Part shown: one piece after another, positions 10,353 through 19,228 of the stretch | Numbering within the stretch: the stretch's first letter is position 1 | How the letters are laid out: every line of letters begins with the position of its first letter | NCBI GenBank assembly: GCA_030748735.1 | Contig: JASMLK010000053.1 | Span: 1 to 56,846, forward strand | Source: Myxococcota bacterium | GTDB taxonomy: Bacteria > Myxococcota_A > UBA9160 > UBA4427 | Length of the DNA: 56,846 nucleotides | Direction: 5' to 3' | Made by a program: the position numbers and the translations under genes | Notes under the pieces: generated by a model | Told to the model about the DNA's origin: nothing | The model's input: only the letters and a program-made list of their open reading frames with translations | Database searches by the model: none

Positions 10353-11857
10353 GCGTCCGCCCAGTCCCTCGAGCGCTCGACTGCCCGCTTCCAGCCCGCG
10401 TAGAGGGCGTCGCGTTCGTCGGCACCGAGGGTCGGGGCGAAGATCTTGCGCCGTCCCGTGGCTTCGTCGAGTTGATGGCGATCGCTCCAGAAACCCACCG
10501 CGAGGCCGGCGAGTGCGGCCGCGCCCAGCGCGGTGACCTCGAGGACATCTGGGCGCTCGACTTCGACGCCCAGGATGTCCGCCTGGAATTGCATCAGGAA
10601 GTCGTTCTGGCAGGCCCCGCCGTCGACGCGGAGCGTCTTCGAGCTGATCCCCGAATCCTCGACCATGCACTCGACGACATCGCGCGTCTGATACGCGATC
10701 GATTCGAGGGTCGCGCGAATCATGTGGTTGCGTTCGGTGCCCCGCGTGATGCCCACGAGTGCGCCGCGTGCGCGCTCATCCCAATACGGCGCACCGAGCC
10801 CCGTGAAGGCGGGCACGAGATAGACACCGCCGGTGTCGGGCACGGCGCGAGCGGCGGCTTCGGTCTCGGCGGCGTCCTTCACCAGCCCCAACCCGTCGCG
10901 CAGCCACTGCACGGCCGCGCCGGCGACGAAGATGCTGCCTTCGAGGGCGTAGTCGACCTTGCCATCGAGCCCCCAGGCCAGGGTCGTCACGAGACCGGTC
11001 TTCGAAGTCGGCGCGTCGCTTCCGGTGTTCATCAAGGCGAAGCAACCGGTGCCGTAGGTGTTCTTGGCCAGCCCGGGTTCGACGCAGCCCTGGCCGAAGA
11101 GCGCAGCTTGCTGGTCGCCCGCGATCCCCGCGACGGGGACCGGACCGCCCAGCCATTCGGCGTCGATCTCGCCGAACACGCCGCTCGAATCGCGCACTTC
11201 GGGGAGCATGACGCGGGGCACGTTCAACGCTTCGAGCAGCACGTCGTCCCAGTCGAGATCGTGGATGTTGTAGAGCAGCGTGCGCGAGGCGTTCGAATAC
11301 TCGGTCGCGTGAACGCGGCCGCCGGTGAGCTTGAAGAGCAGCCAGCTGTCGACGGTGCCGAAGCAGAGCTCGCCCGCCTCGGCGCGCGCCTGTGCGCCTT
11401 CGACGGCGTCGAGGATGAAGCGAACCTTCGTCCCCGAGAAATAGGCGTCGATCAAGAGCCCCGTACGTGCCCGCACCTCGTCGTCGAGGCCTCGCGCGCG
11501 CAGGTCGTCGCAGATCGGCACCGTCTGGCGCGACTGCCAGACGATTGCGGGGTGGATGGGTTCACCCGTGGCGCGATCCCACACGACCGCGGTCTCGCGT
11601 TGGTTCGTGATGCCGATCGCCGCCACGTCCGCGGCGCTTGCACCGGCGCTCTCGAGGGCACCGCGCGCCGCGCGCAGCTGGCTCTGCCAGATCTCGTTCG
11701 CGTCGTGCTCGACCCAGCCCGGCTGCGGAAAGTGCTGCTCGAACTCGTACTGGTCGACCGCGGCCGCGCGACCACTCGCATCGAAGACAATGGCGCGCGA
11801 CGACGTCGTGCCCTGATCGAGCGCCATCACGTACTTCTTCCCGCTCACGTCACCCAC
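10349..11857 (-). CDS. glpK: Glycerol kinase
   Basis: ATP-dependent phosphorylation of glycerol to glycerol-3-phosphate. The 502-aa FGGY kinase has the N-terminal phosphate loop [15 protein letters not shown] and the first domain motif GITNQRET. Glycerol-contacting segments (WQSRQT and Asp in [11 protein letters not shown]) and the nucleotide-binding motif [12 protein letters not shown] are present. The C-terminal signature is [20 protein letters not shown]. The GTG start at 11857 is set by a strong AGGAGGG Shine-Dalgarno about 7 nt upstream. It lies between ftsY (56-nt gap) and the phosphodiesterase (overlap). No glpF or glpD is in view. Confidence 0.96.
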   Translation of the reverse strand: MGDVSGKKYVMALDQGTTSSRAIVFDASGRAAAVDQYEFEQHFPQPGWVEHDANEIWQSQLRAARGALESAGASAADVAAIGITNQRETAVVWDRATGEPIHPAIVWQSRQTVPICDDLRARGLDDEVRARTGLLIDAYFSGTKVRFILDAVEGAQARAEAGELCFGTVDSWLLFKLTGGRVHATEYSNASRTLLYNIHDLDWDDVLLEALNVPRVMLPEVRDSSGVFGEIDAEWLGGPVPVAGIAGDQQAALFGQGCVEPGLAKNTYGTGCFALMNTGSDAPTSKTGLVTTLAWGLDGKVDYALEGSIFVAGAAVQWLRDGLGLVKDAAETEAAARAVPDTGGVYLVPAFTGLGAPYWDERARGALVGITRGTERNHMIRATLESIAYQTRDVVECMVEDSGISSKTLRVDGGACQNDFLMQFQADILGVEVERPDVLEVTALGAAALAGLAVGFWSDRHQLDEATGRRKIFAPTLGADERDALYAGWKRAVERSRDWADA

Positions 11858-11913
11858 GACCTTCCCTCCTGGCGGACTCGCGCCCTCTTGGTTCGTATGC
11901 GGCTATGCGTCGA

Positions 11914-13122
11914 TCAACCGGCCTCGAAGAGTGCGTCGACGAATTCTTCGGCGTGGAATTCGCGCAGGTCGTCGACCCCCTCACCCACCCCGACATAGCG
12001 CACGGGGATCGCGAACTCGTCCGCCAACCCCACGATCACGCCGCCCTTCGCCGTGCCGTCGAGCTTGGTGAGCACGAGGCCGGTGACGCCTGCGACTTCG
12101 GTGAAGAGCTGGGCCTGCGAGATCGCATTCTGGCCGGTGTTCGAATCGAGCACGAGCAGGCATTCGTGCGGGGCGTCGGGAAGGTCGCGGCTGATGATGC
12201 GATTGATCTTCGCGAGTTCTTCCATCAGCGGCTTCTTGGTCTGGAGCCGACCGGCCGTGTCGATGATGCAGACGTCCGCTTCGCGGGCCATCGCGGCCTT
12301 CACCGTGTCGAAGGCCACGGCTGCAGGGTCGCCCCCTTCCTTCCCGCTGATCACTTCGGCGCCGGAGCGTTCACCCCAGACCTGGAGCTGTTCGGCGGCG
12401 GCAGCGCGGAAGGTGTCACCCGCGCCGAGCACGACCTTCTTGCCGGCGCGGGTGTACTGCGCGGCGAGCTTGCCGATGGTGGTCGTCTTGCCCGAACCGT
12501 TCACGCCCAGCACCAGGACCACGTGAGGGCCCGGGGTCTTGAGCACGACGGGCTCCGCGGCTTCGACCTTGGCGAGCTTTTCCACGATGGCCTCGCGCAA
12601 AACGGCGCGGACCTGGCTTGCGTCTTGCCCCATCGCTCGCTGCTTCACGGTTTCGAGGAGGTCTTCGGCAGTCGTGACGCCGAGATCTGCGGTGAAAAGC
12701 AGCGCTTCGAGCTCGTCGATGACGTCCTGGTCGACGGTTCCCGCACCGAGTACGCGTCCCAGGCGCCCGACCAGGTTCTGGCTCGTCTTCGCCAGCCGCT
12801 CGCGCAGGCTGACCCGAGCCGGTTCGGGTTCGGGTTCGGGAGCAGGCTGCTCGACTTCGGCGGGTTCCGCCGCGACGGGTTCGGCCTCGTCGACCGCCGG
12901 TGCCACAGCGGGTTCACTCGGAACCTCGGCAGCGACCTCGGGCGCGGCGGCTTCCGCCAGCTCGGCCGGGGCTTGCGCGTCCTCGCCTTCTGCTTCGGGC
13001 CAGCGCGAATCGATGAAAAGAAGCAACGCCGAAAGCAGTGACGAGCTGACCGCGATCGCGATCGCGGCGTTGCCGGTGAGCCAGGCAATGGCCTGGTCAA
13101 TCAGGGTCGGGGCCTGGTCCAT
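11914..13122 (-). CDS. ftsY: Signal recognition particle receptor FtsY
   Basis: GTPase that docks SRP-ribosome complexes at the membrane. The 402-aa protein has a predicted transmembrane helix at residues 17-37. That is unlike E. coli FtsY, which binds peripherally. A Glu/Pro/Ala-rich acidic linker follows to about residue 100, then the NG domain. GTPase motifs are intact: G1 GVNGSGKTTTIGKLA, the insertion DTFRAAAAEQ, G3 DTAGRLQT and G4 TKLDGTAKGG. Gene order smc-ftsY, with a 79-nt gap, is common across bacteria. Confidence 0.96.
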   Translation of the reverse strand: MDQAPTLIDQAIAWLTGNAAIAIAVSSSLLSALLLFIDSRWPEAEGEDAQAPAELAEAAAPEVAAEVPSEPAVAPAVDEAEPVAAEPAEVEQPAPEPEPEPARVSLRERLAKTSQNLVGRLGRVLGAGTVDQDVIDELEALLFTADLGVTTAEDLLETVKQRAMGQDASQVRAVLREAIVEKLAKVEAAEPVVLKTPGPHVVLVLGVNGSGKTTTIGKLAAQYTRAGKKVVLGAGDTFRAAAAEQLQVWGERSGAEVISGKEGGDPAAVAFDTVKAAMAREADVCIIDTAGRLQTKKPLMEELAKINRIISRDLPDAPHECLLVLDSNTGQNAISQAQLFTEVAGVTGLVLTKLDGTAKGGVIVGLADEFAIPVRYVGVGEGVDDLREFHAEEFVDALFEAG

Positions 13123-13201
13123 GGGGCGGCGAGGATACCAGCGCCCTTCCCCGCAACCACCCGCCTGTCGCGTCTCGCGCCGGCGAGTCGAACCCCAGCG
13201 A

Positions 13202-16200
13202 TCAGGTCAACTCGACCGCAACCAGCTTGCTCACGCCCTCCTGTTCCATCGTCACGCCGTAGAGCACGTCGGCCACTTCGATCGTGCGCTTGTTGTGGGT
13301 GATGACCAGGAACTGCGAATGGGCCGCGAGGTCGGTGATGAGCGTGTTGAAGCGGCCGACGTTCGCGTCGTCGAGCGCCGCGTCGACCTCGTCGAGCAGG
13401 AAGAACGGCGAGGGGCGAACCTGGAAGACGGCCATCAGGAGCGCCAACGCCGTCATCGTCTTTTCGCCACCCGACAGCAGGTTGACGTTCTGGTTCCGCT
13501 TGCCCGGGGGCATGGCCATGATCTCGACGCCGGCGTCGAGGATGTCCTCGGATTCGGTCAGCATGAGCGTCGCCTTGCCACCGCCGAACAGCCGCGGGAA
13601 GTTCTCGCTGAACCGCTTGCTCACCGCCTCGAAGGTCTCGCGGAAGCGCCGCCGGCTGGTGCGGTTGATGCGCGCGATCGCCTCGCGCAGCGACTGGATC
13701 GTGCGATCGAGATCCTCTTTCTGTTCCGACAGGAAGCGGTAGCGCTCGGCGAGCTCTTCGTGCTCCTCGATCGCGCCGAGGTTCACATCGCCGAGTGACT
13801 GGAGCTGATGGCGGAGCTTTTCGAGGTGCTCGCGCCGTTCTTCGATCGGCAATGCGGCGAGTTCGGCGTTGCGCCGTGCGTCGCGCAGGGCGTGGGTGGC
13901 GTGCTGGGCGGCACTCACGCCGCCTTCCTCTTCTTCTGCCTGCTCCGTCGCGTCCTGCGGAGCTTCTCCAGCAACCGCGTCGCCGTCTTCCGCAGGGGTG
14001 GCTTCCACCGCGCTCGGAACCTCGATCGCGTCCGGGTTCGGCGGCGTCCAGGTGGCGAGGTCGACGTTCCACTTTTCGCGGATCGCTTCGTCCTGGTGCT
14101 CGAGCCGCAGCTGGTTTTCGCGGGCGGCGAGATCGGCCGTAGTGGCGGTTTCGCGCAGGGCTTCGAGGTCGCGGCGAACGTTGCGGACTTCGTCTTCGAC
14201 CGCGCGCACCTGCACGGCCTTTTCTTCGAAGCGCGCGCGCTCGGCTTCACTGGCGAGCCGCGCCTGTTCCTCGTCCTGGAGACGCGCAGCGAGGGTTTGC
14301 TCGGCCGTGCCCGTCTGATCGCTCAGCAGCACCTTGCGCTCGTCGGCCGCAGCGATTTCGCGTTCTCGACGCTCGATCCACTCGCGGGTTTCCTGCACCG
14401 ACTGATTCGCCCGGCCCACCGTCTCCTGGAGTCGGTTGCGGGTTTCGACGCGCGCATTGTGTGAAACGCGCAACTCGGTGACGCGGGTGTCGAGCCGCGA
14501 CACTTCGCGTCCCGCCGAGCTGATCTGCAACCCGAGGCTGTCGAGGTGACGCTGCTTGTTGGCCCGCTGCTCACGCAGGGTCTCGGTCTGTCGCCCGAGG
14601 GCCTCGCGCTCGTCGACCAGGCTCTCGCTCTCGCTCAACATCTCGGACCGCTCGGCAACGCGCCCTTCCTGCGCTTCGCCCAGGATCTTCACGCGCTCGC
14701 GCGTGCGGTCGAGGTCCTTTTCGTGGTTGGCCAGGGCCAGCGCAGCGGTGTGATGACGATTGCGCAGGTTGTCGAGTTCTTCGCTCGCGCGCTGATGCTG
14801 GGCTTCGGCGGTCGTGTAGGCGGTTTCTGCAGCCTCGAGGGCCGCCGCGAGCGAAGCCACTTCGCTGTCGAGTTCGCGAACCTCGCGCATGCGCGTGAGC
14901 AGGCCGCTGCCCGCCGATTCGCCACCGCCGCGGATCACGCCGTCGGGCGAAAGCACGTCACCTTCGCGGGTCACGAAGGTGGCGGGGATCTCGCTCTCGC
15001 CGTAGGCGCCAATGGCGTCGGCGAGGTTGTTCACGAGGTACACATCTTCGAGCAGGGCTCGCGCCATGCGGCCATGGCCCTCGCGCGGGCGAACGAATTG
15101 CAGGAGCTGCTGACCGAGCGGGACGATGCCTCGCGCGGGCGCTTCGGTGCGGGGTTCGACGACGAAGACACCGCGTCCCGCACCCGCTTCGCGCAGCCGC
15201 TCGAGTGCTCCGACGGCGCCACCCGCGTTTTCGACCACGATCGCTTCGGCGCGCTCGGCCAACACGGCTTCGACCGCGCGTTCCGCGTGTGCATCGACTT
15301 CGAGGAATTCGCGCACGAGCCCCCGCAGGCCGTACTGCTCGCGAACCTCCTCGCCGCCTTCGATGAGATGCCGCGTTGCCTCGCCAACGTCTTCGCGGTT
15401 TTCGAGCACTTCGCGCAGTGACGCCAGGCGCGCGCGCTTGGCTTCGTAGCGCTCCCGGGCGCCATCGCGTTCGGCATGCGCCCGCTTCAAGGCTTCGCCG
15501 GCCGCTTCGTGGGCCGCAATCGCGTTGCGGAGCTGCTCCTGCAAGCGATCGCGATCGCTCAACAGGTTGCGCAGCCCCTCTTCGAGGTTCGCCTCTTCGT
15601 CGCCAGCGCGCTGGGCTTCGGTCTGGTGGATTTCGAGTTCGCGATCGGCCGCGCGCATGCGCTGGTCGATTTCTGCGTGGCGATCTTCGACCGCCGAGCC
15701 CCGGTCTTCGGCGCGAGCGAGCTCGGTCAAAACGTTGACGAAGCTCTCGTTCTCGCTGTCGCGCTCCCGTTCGAGGTTGCGCAGGGAATCGAGGGCCTCG
15801 CGCGCGTCTTGCTCGGCGGTGCGAACGGTTTCGGATTCGTTGGCCAGAGATTCTTCGAGTCGGTCGAGTTCGCTCTGGGCGTCTTCGGCTTCGGTACGCG
15901 TGGCCGCGACCTGATTCTCGAGCTGGCCGATCTCTTCGAGGCGCCCGCGATTGCTTTCTTCGAGGCCTTCGATCTCGCGATGGTTGAGCTCGATCTGGCC
16001 TTCGATCTGCTTGATCTCGCTGCGCAGCGCGTAGAGGGCTTCAGCGTGTCGAGCGACGCTCTTTTCGGCTTCGGTGAGCGCGATGCGCTGCTCTTCGGCG
16101 GCGAGTTCGCGTTCGGAAAGGTTGGTTTCGTAGGCGGTGACCTGGTCCCGCGCGGTCGCGAGCTTTTCGAGCGCCTCTTCGACCACCTGCATCATCTCGC

Positions 16201-16912
16201 GCCGGTCGTCGGCCGCGATCGAGAGGTCGAGCACGCGCTGGGTCTCGCGCAGGCGCTTGAAACGGGCGGCTTTGCGGGCCTGGCGTTCGAGAGACGAGAT
16301 CTGTCGCTTGATCTCGCCCAGCACGTCGTTCACGCGGTTCAGGTTGGTTTCGGTCGAAGCGATCTTGCTTTCGGCTTCGCGGCGGCGCGCCTTGTACTTG
16401 CTGATGCCGGCGGCTTCTTCGATCAGGGTGCGCCGCTCATCGGCCTTCGCCGACACGATCTCGGCAACGCGCCCCTGCTCGACGATCGTGTAGCCGCGCT
16501 GGCCGATGCCCGAGTCGCGGAAGAAGTCGTGGATGTCACGCATCCGGCAGGCGGTCTTGTTGAGCAGGTACTCGGACTCGCCCGAGCGATACAGGCGCCG
16601 CGTGATCTCGATTTCGCTGTAGTCGCTGAAGCCGGCGGGGGCGTCGCCGTCGGAGCAGTCGAAGGTGAGGACCACCTCGGCCATGCCGATCGGCGGGCGG
16701 GTTTCGGAGCCCGCGAAGATGACGTCTTCCATCCCCTTGCCGCGAAGGCGTTTGGGGGATTGTTCACCCATCACCCAACGTACGGCGTCCACGACGTTGG
16801 ACTTGCCGCAGCCATTCGGCCCGACGACCGCTGTGACGCCGTCGTCGAAGGTGAAGACCACCTTGTCTACGAAGGACTTGAACCCGTGAACCTGGAGAGA
16901 CTTGATTCTCAA
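13202..16912 (-). CDS. smc: Chromosome segregation protein SMC
   Basis: Condensin ATPase of about 1236 aa. The N-terminal head has Walker A GPNGCGKSNVVDAVRWVMGE, preceded by the invariant start-proximal motif RIKSLQVHGFKSFVDK. This supports a TTG start at 16912. An upstream GTG at 17029 would add 39 unconserved residues. A long coiled coil leads to the hinge (about residues 520-660), then the returning coil and the C-terminal head (from about 1087). The C-terminal head carries the signature LLSGGEKTMTALALL and Walker B PFFLLDEVDAALDD. An unusual acidic, alanine-rich insertion (AEEEEGG-type) interrupts the distal coil near residues 955-1002. ScpA and ScpB genes are not nearby. Confidence 0.96.
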   Translation of the reverse strand: MRIKSLQVHGFKSFVDKVVFTFDDGVTAVVGPNGCGKSNVVDAVRWVMGEQSPKRLRGKGMEDVIFAGSETRPPIGMAEVVLTFDCSDGDAPAGFSDYSEIEITRRLYRSGESEYLLNKTACRMRDIHDFFRDSGIGQRGYTIVEQGRVAEIVSAKADERRTLIEEAAGISKYKARRREAESKIASTETNLNRVNDVLGEIKRQISSLERQARKAARFKRLRETQRVLDLSIAADDRREMMQVVEEALEKLATARDQVTAYETNLSERELAAEEQRIALTEAEKSVARHAEALYALRSEIKQIEGQIELNHREIEGLEESNRGRLEEIGQLENQVAATRTEAEDAQSELDRLEESLANESETVRTAEQDAREALDSLRNLERERDSENESFVNVLTELARAEDRGSAVEDRHAEIDQRMRAADRELEIHQTEAQRAGDEEANLEEGLRNLLSDRDRLQEQLRNAIAAHEAAGEALKRAHAERDGARERYEAKRARLASLREVLENREDVGEATRHLIEGGEEVREQYGLRGLVREFLEVDAHAERAVEAVLAERAEAIVVENAGGAVGALERLREAGAGRGVFVVEPRTEAPARGIVPLGQQLLQFVRPREGHGRMARALLEDVYLVNNLADAIGAYGESEIPATFVTREGDVLSPDGVIRGGGESAGSGLLTRMREVRELDSEVASLAAALEAAETAYTTAEAQHQRASEELDNLRNRHHTAALALANHEKDLDRTRERVKILGEAQEGRVAERSEMLSESESLVDEREALGRQTETLREQRANKQRHLDSLGLQISSAGREVSRLDTRVTELRVSHNARVETRNRLQETVGRANQSVQETREWIERREREIAAADERKVLLSDQTGTAEQTLAARLQDEEQARLASEAERARFEEKAVQVRAVEDEVRNVRRDLEALRETATTADLAARENQLRLEHQDEAIREKWNVDLATWTPPNPDAIEVPSAVEATPAEDGDAVAGEAPQDATEQAEEEEGGVSAAQHATHALRDARRNAELAALPIEERREHLEKLRHQLQSLGDVNLGAIEEHEELAERYRFLSEQKEDLDRTIQSLREAIARINRTSRRRFRETFEAVSKRFSENFPRLFGGGKATLMLTESEDILDAGVEIMAMPPGKRNQNVNLLSGGEKTMTALALLMAVFQVRPSPFFLLDEVDAALDDANVGRFNTLITDLAAHSQFLVITHNKRTIEVADVLYGVTMEQEGVSKLVAVELT

Positions 16913-17308
16913 CCGATGCCCCGATCGAGACGCTGCCTGGAGGGGTGACGCGTCATCGAGCTGCCTGCTGTCAACGTAGAAGGAACGAAAAAATCGCCGC
17001 AAATCGCGGGGTTCCGGACCCTCATCCACACAGCCCAGATAAATAGACCGTAGGTGGGGCTTTTGGAACCCGCCGACGAGGGCGATTCAAAGCGTTCCCT
17101 TATACGGGGACCCTCCTGTCAAATTCTCGCGAACACGCGGAACGGAGATACAGGAAAAGCCAGATGGCATGTGTGACAGGGGGGATCTCCTAAATACCAC
17201 CGCTGCCCCGAAAAAGCCATGAAAATGGCCAGCTGCGCGCCGCTTCACGGGGCCTCACGACCCGCCAGAACGCAGCTCGCGAGGGCTGCGTGAAATCAAA
17301 CCGCCGCT
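16913..17308 (-). other. Intergenic region upstream of smc
   Basis: About 396 nt without a supported gene. A minus-strand TTGACA (near 17123-17118) followed by TATAAG is present, but the spacing is only 12 nt, so no firm promoter call is made. A probable intrinsic terminator for the ABC operon lies at 17211-17229. A 7-bp inverted repeat (ACGCAGC/GCTGCGT) lies near 17271-17293, just past the ABC stop. Confidence 0.5.
17211..17229 (-). terminator. Rho-independent terminator of the ABC exporter operon
   Basis: Minus strand: GCCAT, TTTC loop, ATGGC, then TTTTTC. The stem is short but the U-tract is immediate. It lies about 80 nt past the stop of the second ABC gene. Confidence 0.45.
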
Positions 17309-19228
17309 TCAGGCGTTGGCCGGGGCCGCCAATGGAGCGCTGACCGGAGGCGCCTCCTGCCCCTCGTTCTGCAGGCGATGGAGGTCCGCGTAGGCCCCAC
17401 CGAGGGCCAGCAGCTCTTCGTGGGTTCCGGACTCGACCAACTCGCCCGCCCGCAGCACGTGGATCGTGTCGACGTCGCGAATCGTCGAAAGCCGGTGGGC
17501 GATCGCGATCGAGGTGCGGTCCTGCATCAGGGTGTGGATGCCGCGCTGGATCAGCCGCTCGGTTTCCGAGTCGACCGAACTCGTCGCCTCGTCGAGGACC
17601 AGGATGTCCGAGCCGTGGGCCAGCGCGCGAGAGAAGGAAAGCAGCTGCCGCTCGCCCGTGGAAAAGTTGCTGCCGCGCTCGCGCACCTCGGTCTGATAGC
17701 CACGCGGGAGCCGTTCGATGAAGCTGCTCGCTTCGACCGCCTCGGCGGCGGCCTCGACTTCGGGGAGCCCGACATCGAGGCGACCGAGGTCGATGTTGTC
17801 CGCCACGCTGCCGCTGAAGAGCACGACGTCCTGCAACACGGTGGCGACGCGTCGGCGCAGCACCTGCTGGGGCATCTCTCGCACATCGATGCCGTCGACC
17901 AGGATCCGCCCGCGCGTCACGTCATAGAGACGCGTCAGCAGCTTGATGATCGTCGTCTTGCCCGCACCCGTCGCACCGACGAACGCCACCTTGCCCCGCG
18001 GTTCGACGCGGAAGGACACGTCTTTCAGGATCCACTCTTCGCCCTGGTAGGCAAACCAAACGTTTTCGAAGACGACCGAACCGCGTTGGCTCTCGAGTTC
18101 GCGCGTCTGGGCGTCCTGCCAGACCTTGGCCGCGGGATCCTTCACTTCGGGTTCGGTGTTCATCAATTCGGCGAGGCGTTCGGTGCTCGCCATCGACGAT
18201 TGCATCACCGAGTACTTGGCCGACAGGTCGCGCAGGGGCAGGAAGAAGCGCCGCATCCAGGCGACGAAGACATAGAGTGTGCCCGCCGCCGCCATCCCCG
18301 TCCCCTGCCAGACGATGATCGCCACCGTGAGCCCTTCCGCGGCTTCGACCGCGGAAAAGAGCAACGAGTCGTAGTGAATCGACTTCTTCCAGGCGTCGCG
18401 GTGTTCGGCGTTCACCGCGTCGAAGTCGTCGTAGTTGCGCTTTTCGCGCGTGAAGAGCTGCACGACCTTGATGCCGGTGATGGTTTCCTGAATCACGGCG
18501 TTGATGTGCGCGATCTTCACCCGCACCTCGCGGAACGCTTCGCGGATCTTCAGGCGAAAGAACCACGCGGCCACCATGAAGAGGGGCACCACGCTGAAGG
18601 TCGCGAGCGCGAGTTCTGCGTCGACGATGAAGAGCATCGCGCCGAAGCCGACCATCTTGGCGATGTCGGTCACCAGCGCCACGATGCCCGCGGAGAACAT
18701 CTCGGCGACGTTTTCCACGTCGTTGGTCACGCGCGTCACGAGTCGGCCGACTGGGATGCGATCGAAGTAGCCGAGGTGGAGGTCTTCGAGGTGGGCAAAG
18801 ATGCGAACGCGCAGATCGCGCATCGCGTACTGGCCCGTCATCGCCATGATGACCATGTTGGCGAACTGCAGCGCGGCACCGGCGACCGACACGAAGGCGT
18901 AGACGAGCGCCAGCCACACCCAGGTCGCCATGCCCTCGGGCGCTTCGAGCAGGCTCGCGATGAAGCCCGCGTCGACCACCTGGTCGATGATGTCGGCGCT
19001 GGGCGCTCCGGCTTCGGCGGCGTCACGCGTCGCGACGATCGCGTCGAGCCCGTGCTTCACGATCCACGCGGGTGCGAGTTCGAGCAGGAAGATCGGGAAC
19101 ACGACGAGGATCGAAAAGACGATCATCGCCCAATAGGGCTTCACGAACTGCCAGAGCCAGCTCATGAGCCGCGTGTCGTACGCCTTGCCGAGCGCCTCCT
19201 CTTCGTCTGCGATCGCTTCGGCGCTCAT
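17309..19228 (-). CDS. ABC exporter half-transporter, canonical-ATP-site subunit
   Basis: A 639-aa fused membrane/ATPase half-transporter of the MdlB/TM288/BmrD type. About six transmembrane helices lie in residues 20-320, followed by an ATPase domain with Walker A FVGATGAGKTTIIKLL. Walker B is ILVLDEATSSVD with the catalytic Glu, and the switch histidine is present in AIAHRLSTI. The signature is non-canonical (NFSTGERQLLSFSRAL instead of LSGGQ). The start ATG at 19228 overlaps the upstream partner's stop as ATGA, so the two subunits are co-translated. It pairs with the upstream gene to form one consensus and one degenerate ATP site. Substrate is unknown; lipid or drug export are family precedents. 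Confidence 0.92.
   Translation of the reverse strand: MSAEAIADEEEALGKAYDTRLMSWLWQFVKPYWAMIVFSILVVFPIFLLELAPAWIVKHGLDAIVATRDAAEAGAPSADIIDQVVDAGFIASLLEAPEGMATWVWLALVYAFVSVAGAALQFANMVIMAMTGQYAMRDLRVRIFAHLEDLHLGYFDRIPVGRLVTRVTNDVENVAEMFSAGIVALVTDIAKMVGFGAMLFIVDAELALATFSVVPLFMVAAWFFRLKIREAFREVRVKIAHINAVIQETITGIKVVQLFTREKRNYDDFDAVNAEHRDAWKKSIHYDSLLFSAVEAAEGLTVAIIVWQGTGMAAAGTLYVFVAWMRRFFLPLRDLSAKYSVMQSSMASTERLAELMNTEPEVKDPAAKVWQDAQTRELESQRGSVVFENVWFAYQGEEWILKDVSFRVEPRGKVAFVGATGAGKTTIIKLLTRLYDVTRGRILVDGIDVREMPQQVLRRRVATVLQDVVLFSGSVADNIDLGRLDVGLPEVEAAAEAVEASSFIERLPRGYQTEVRERGSNFSTGERQLLSFSRALAHGSDILVLDEATSSVDSETERLIQRGIHTLMQDRTSIAIAHRLSTIRDVDTIHVLRAGELVESGTHEELLALGGAYADLHRLQNEGQEAPPVSAPLAAPANA

Noticed and set aside
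16913..17029. Upstream GTG start for SMC at 17029.
   Set aside because: The added 39 residues are not conserved, while the TTG at 16912 yields the standard LRIKSLQVHGFKSF start.
17095..17125. TTGACA/TATAAG pair upstream of smc on the minus strand.
   Set aside because: The spacer is only 12 nt, and no -10 exists at 16-18 nt from the TTGACA.
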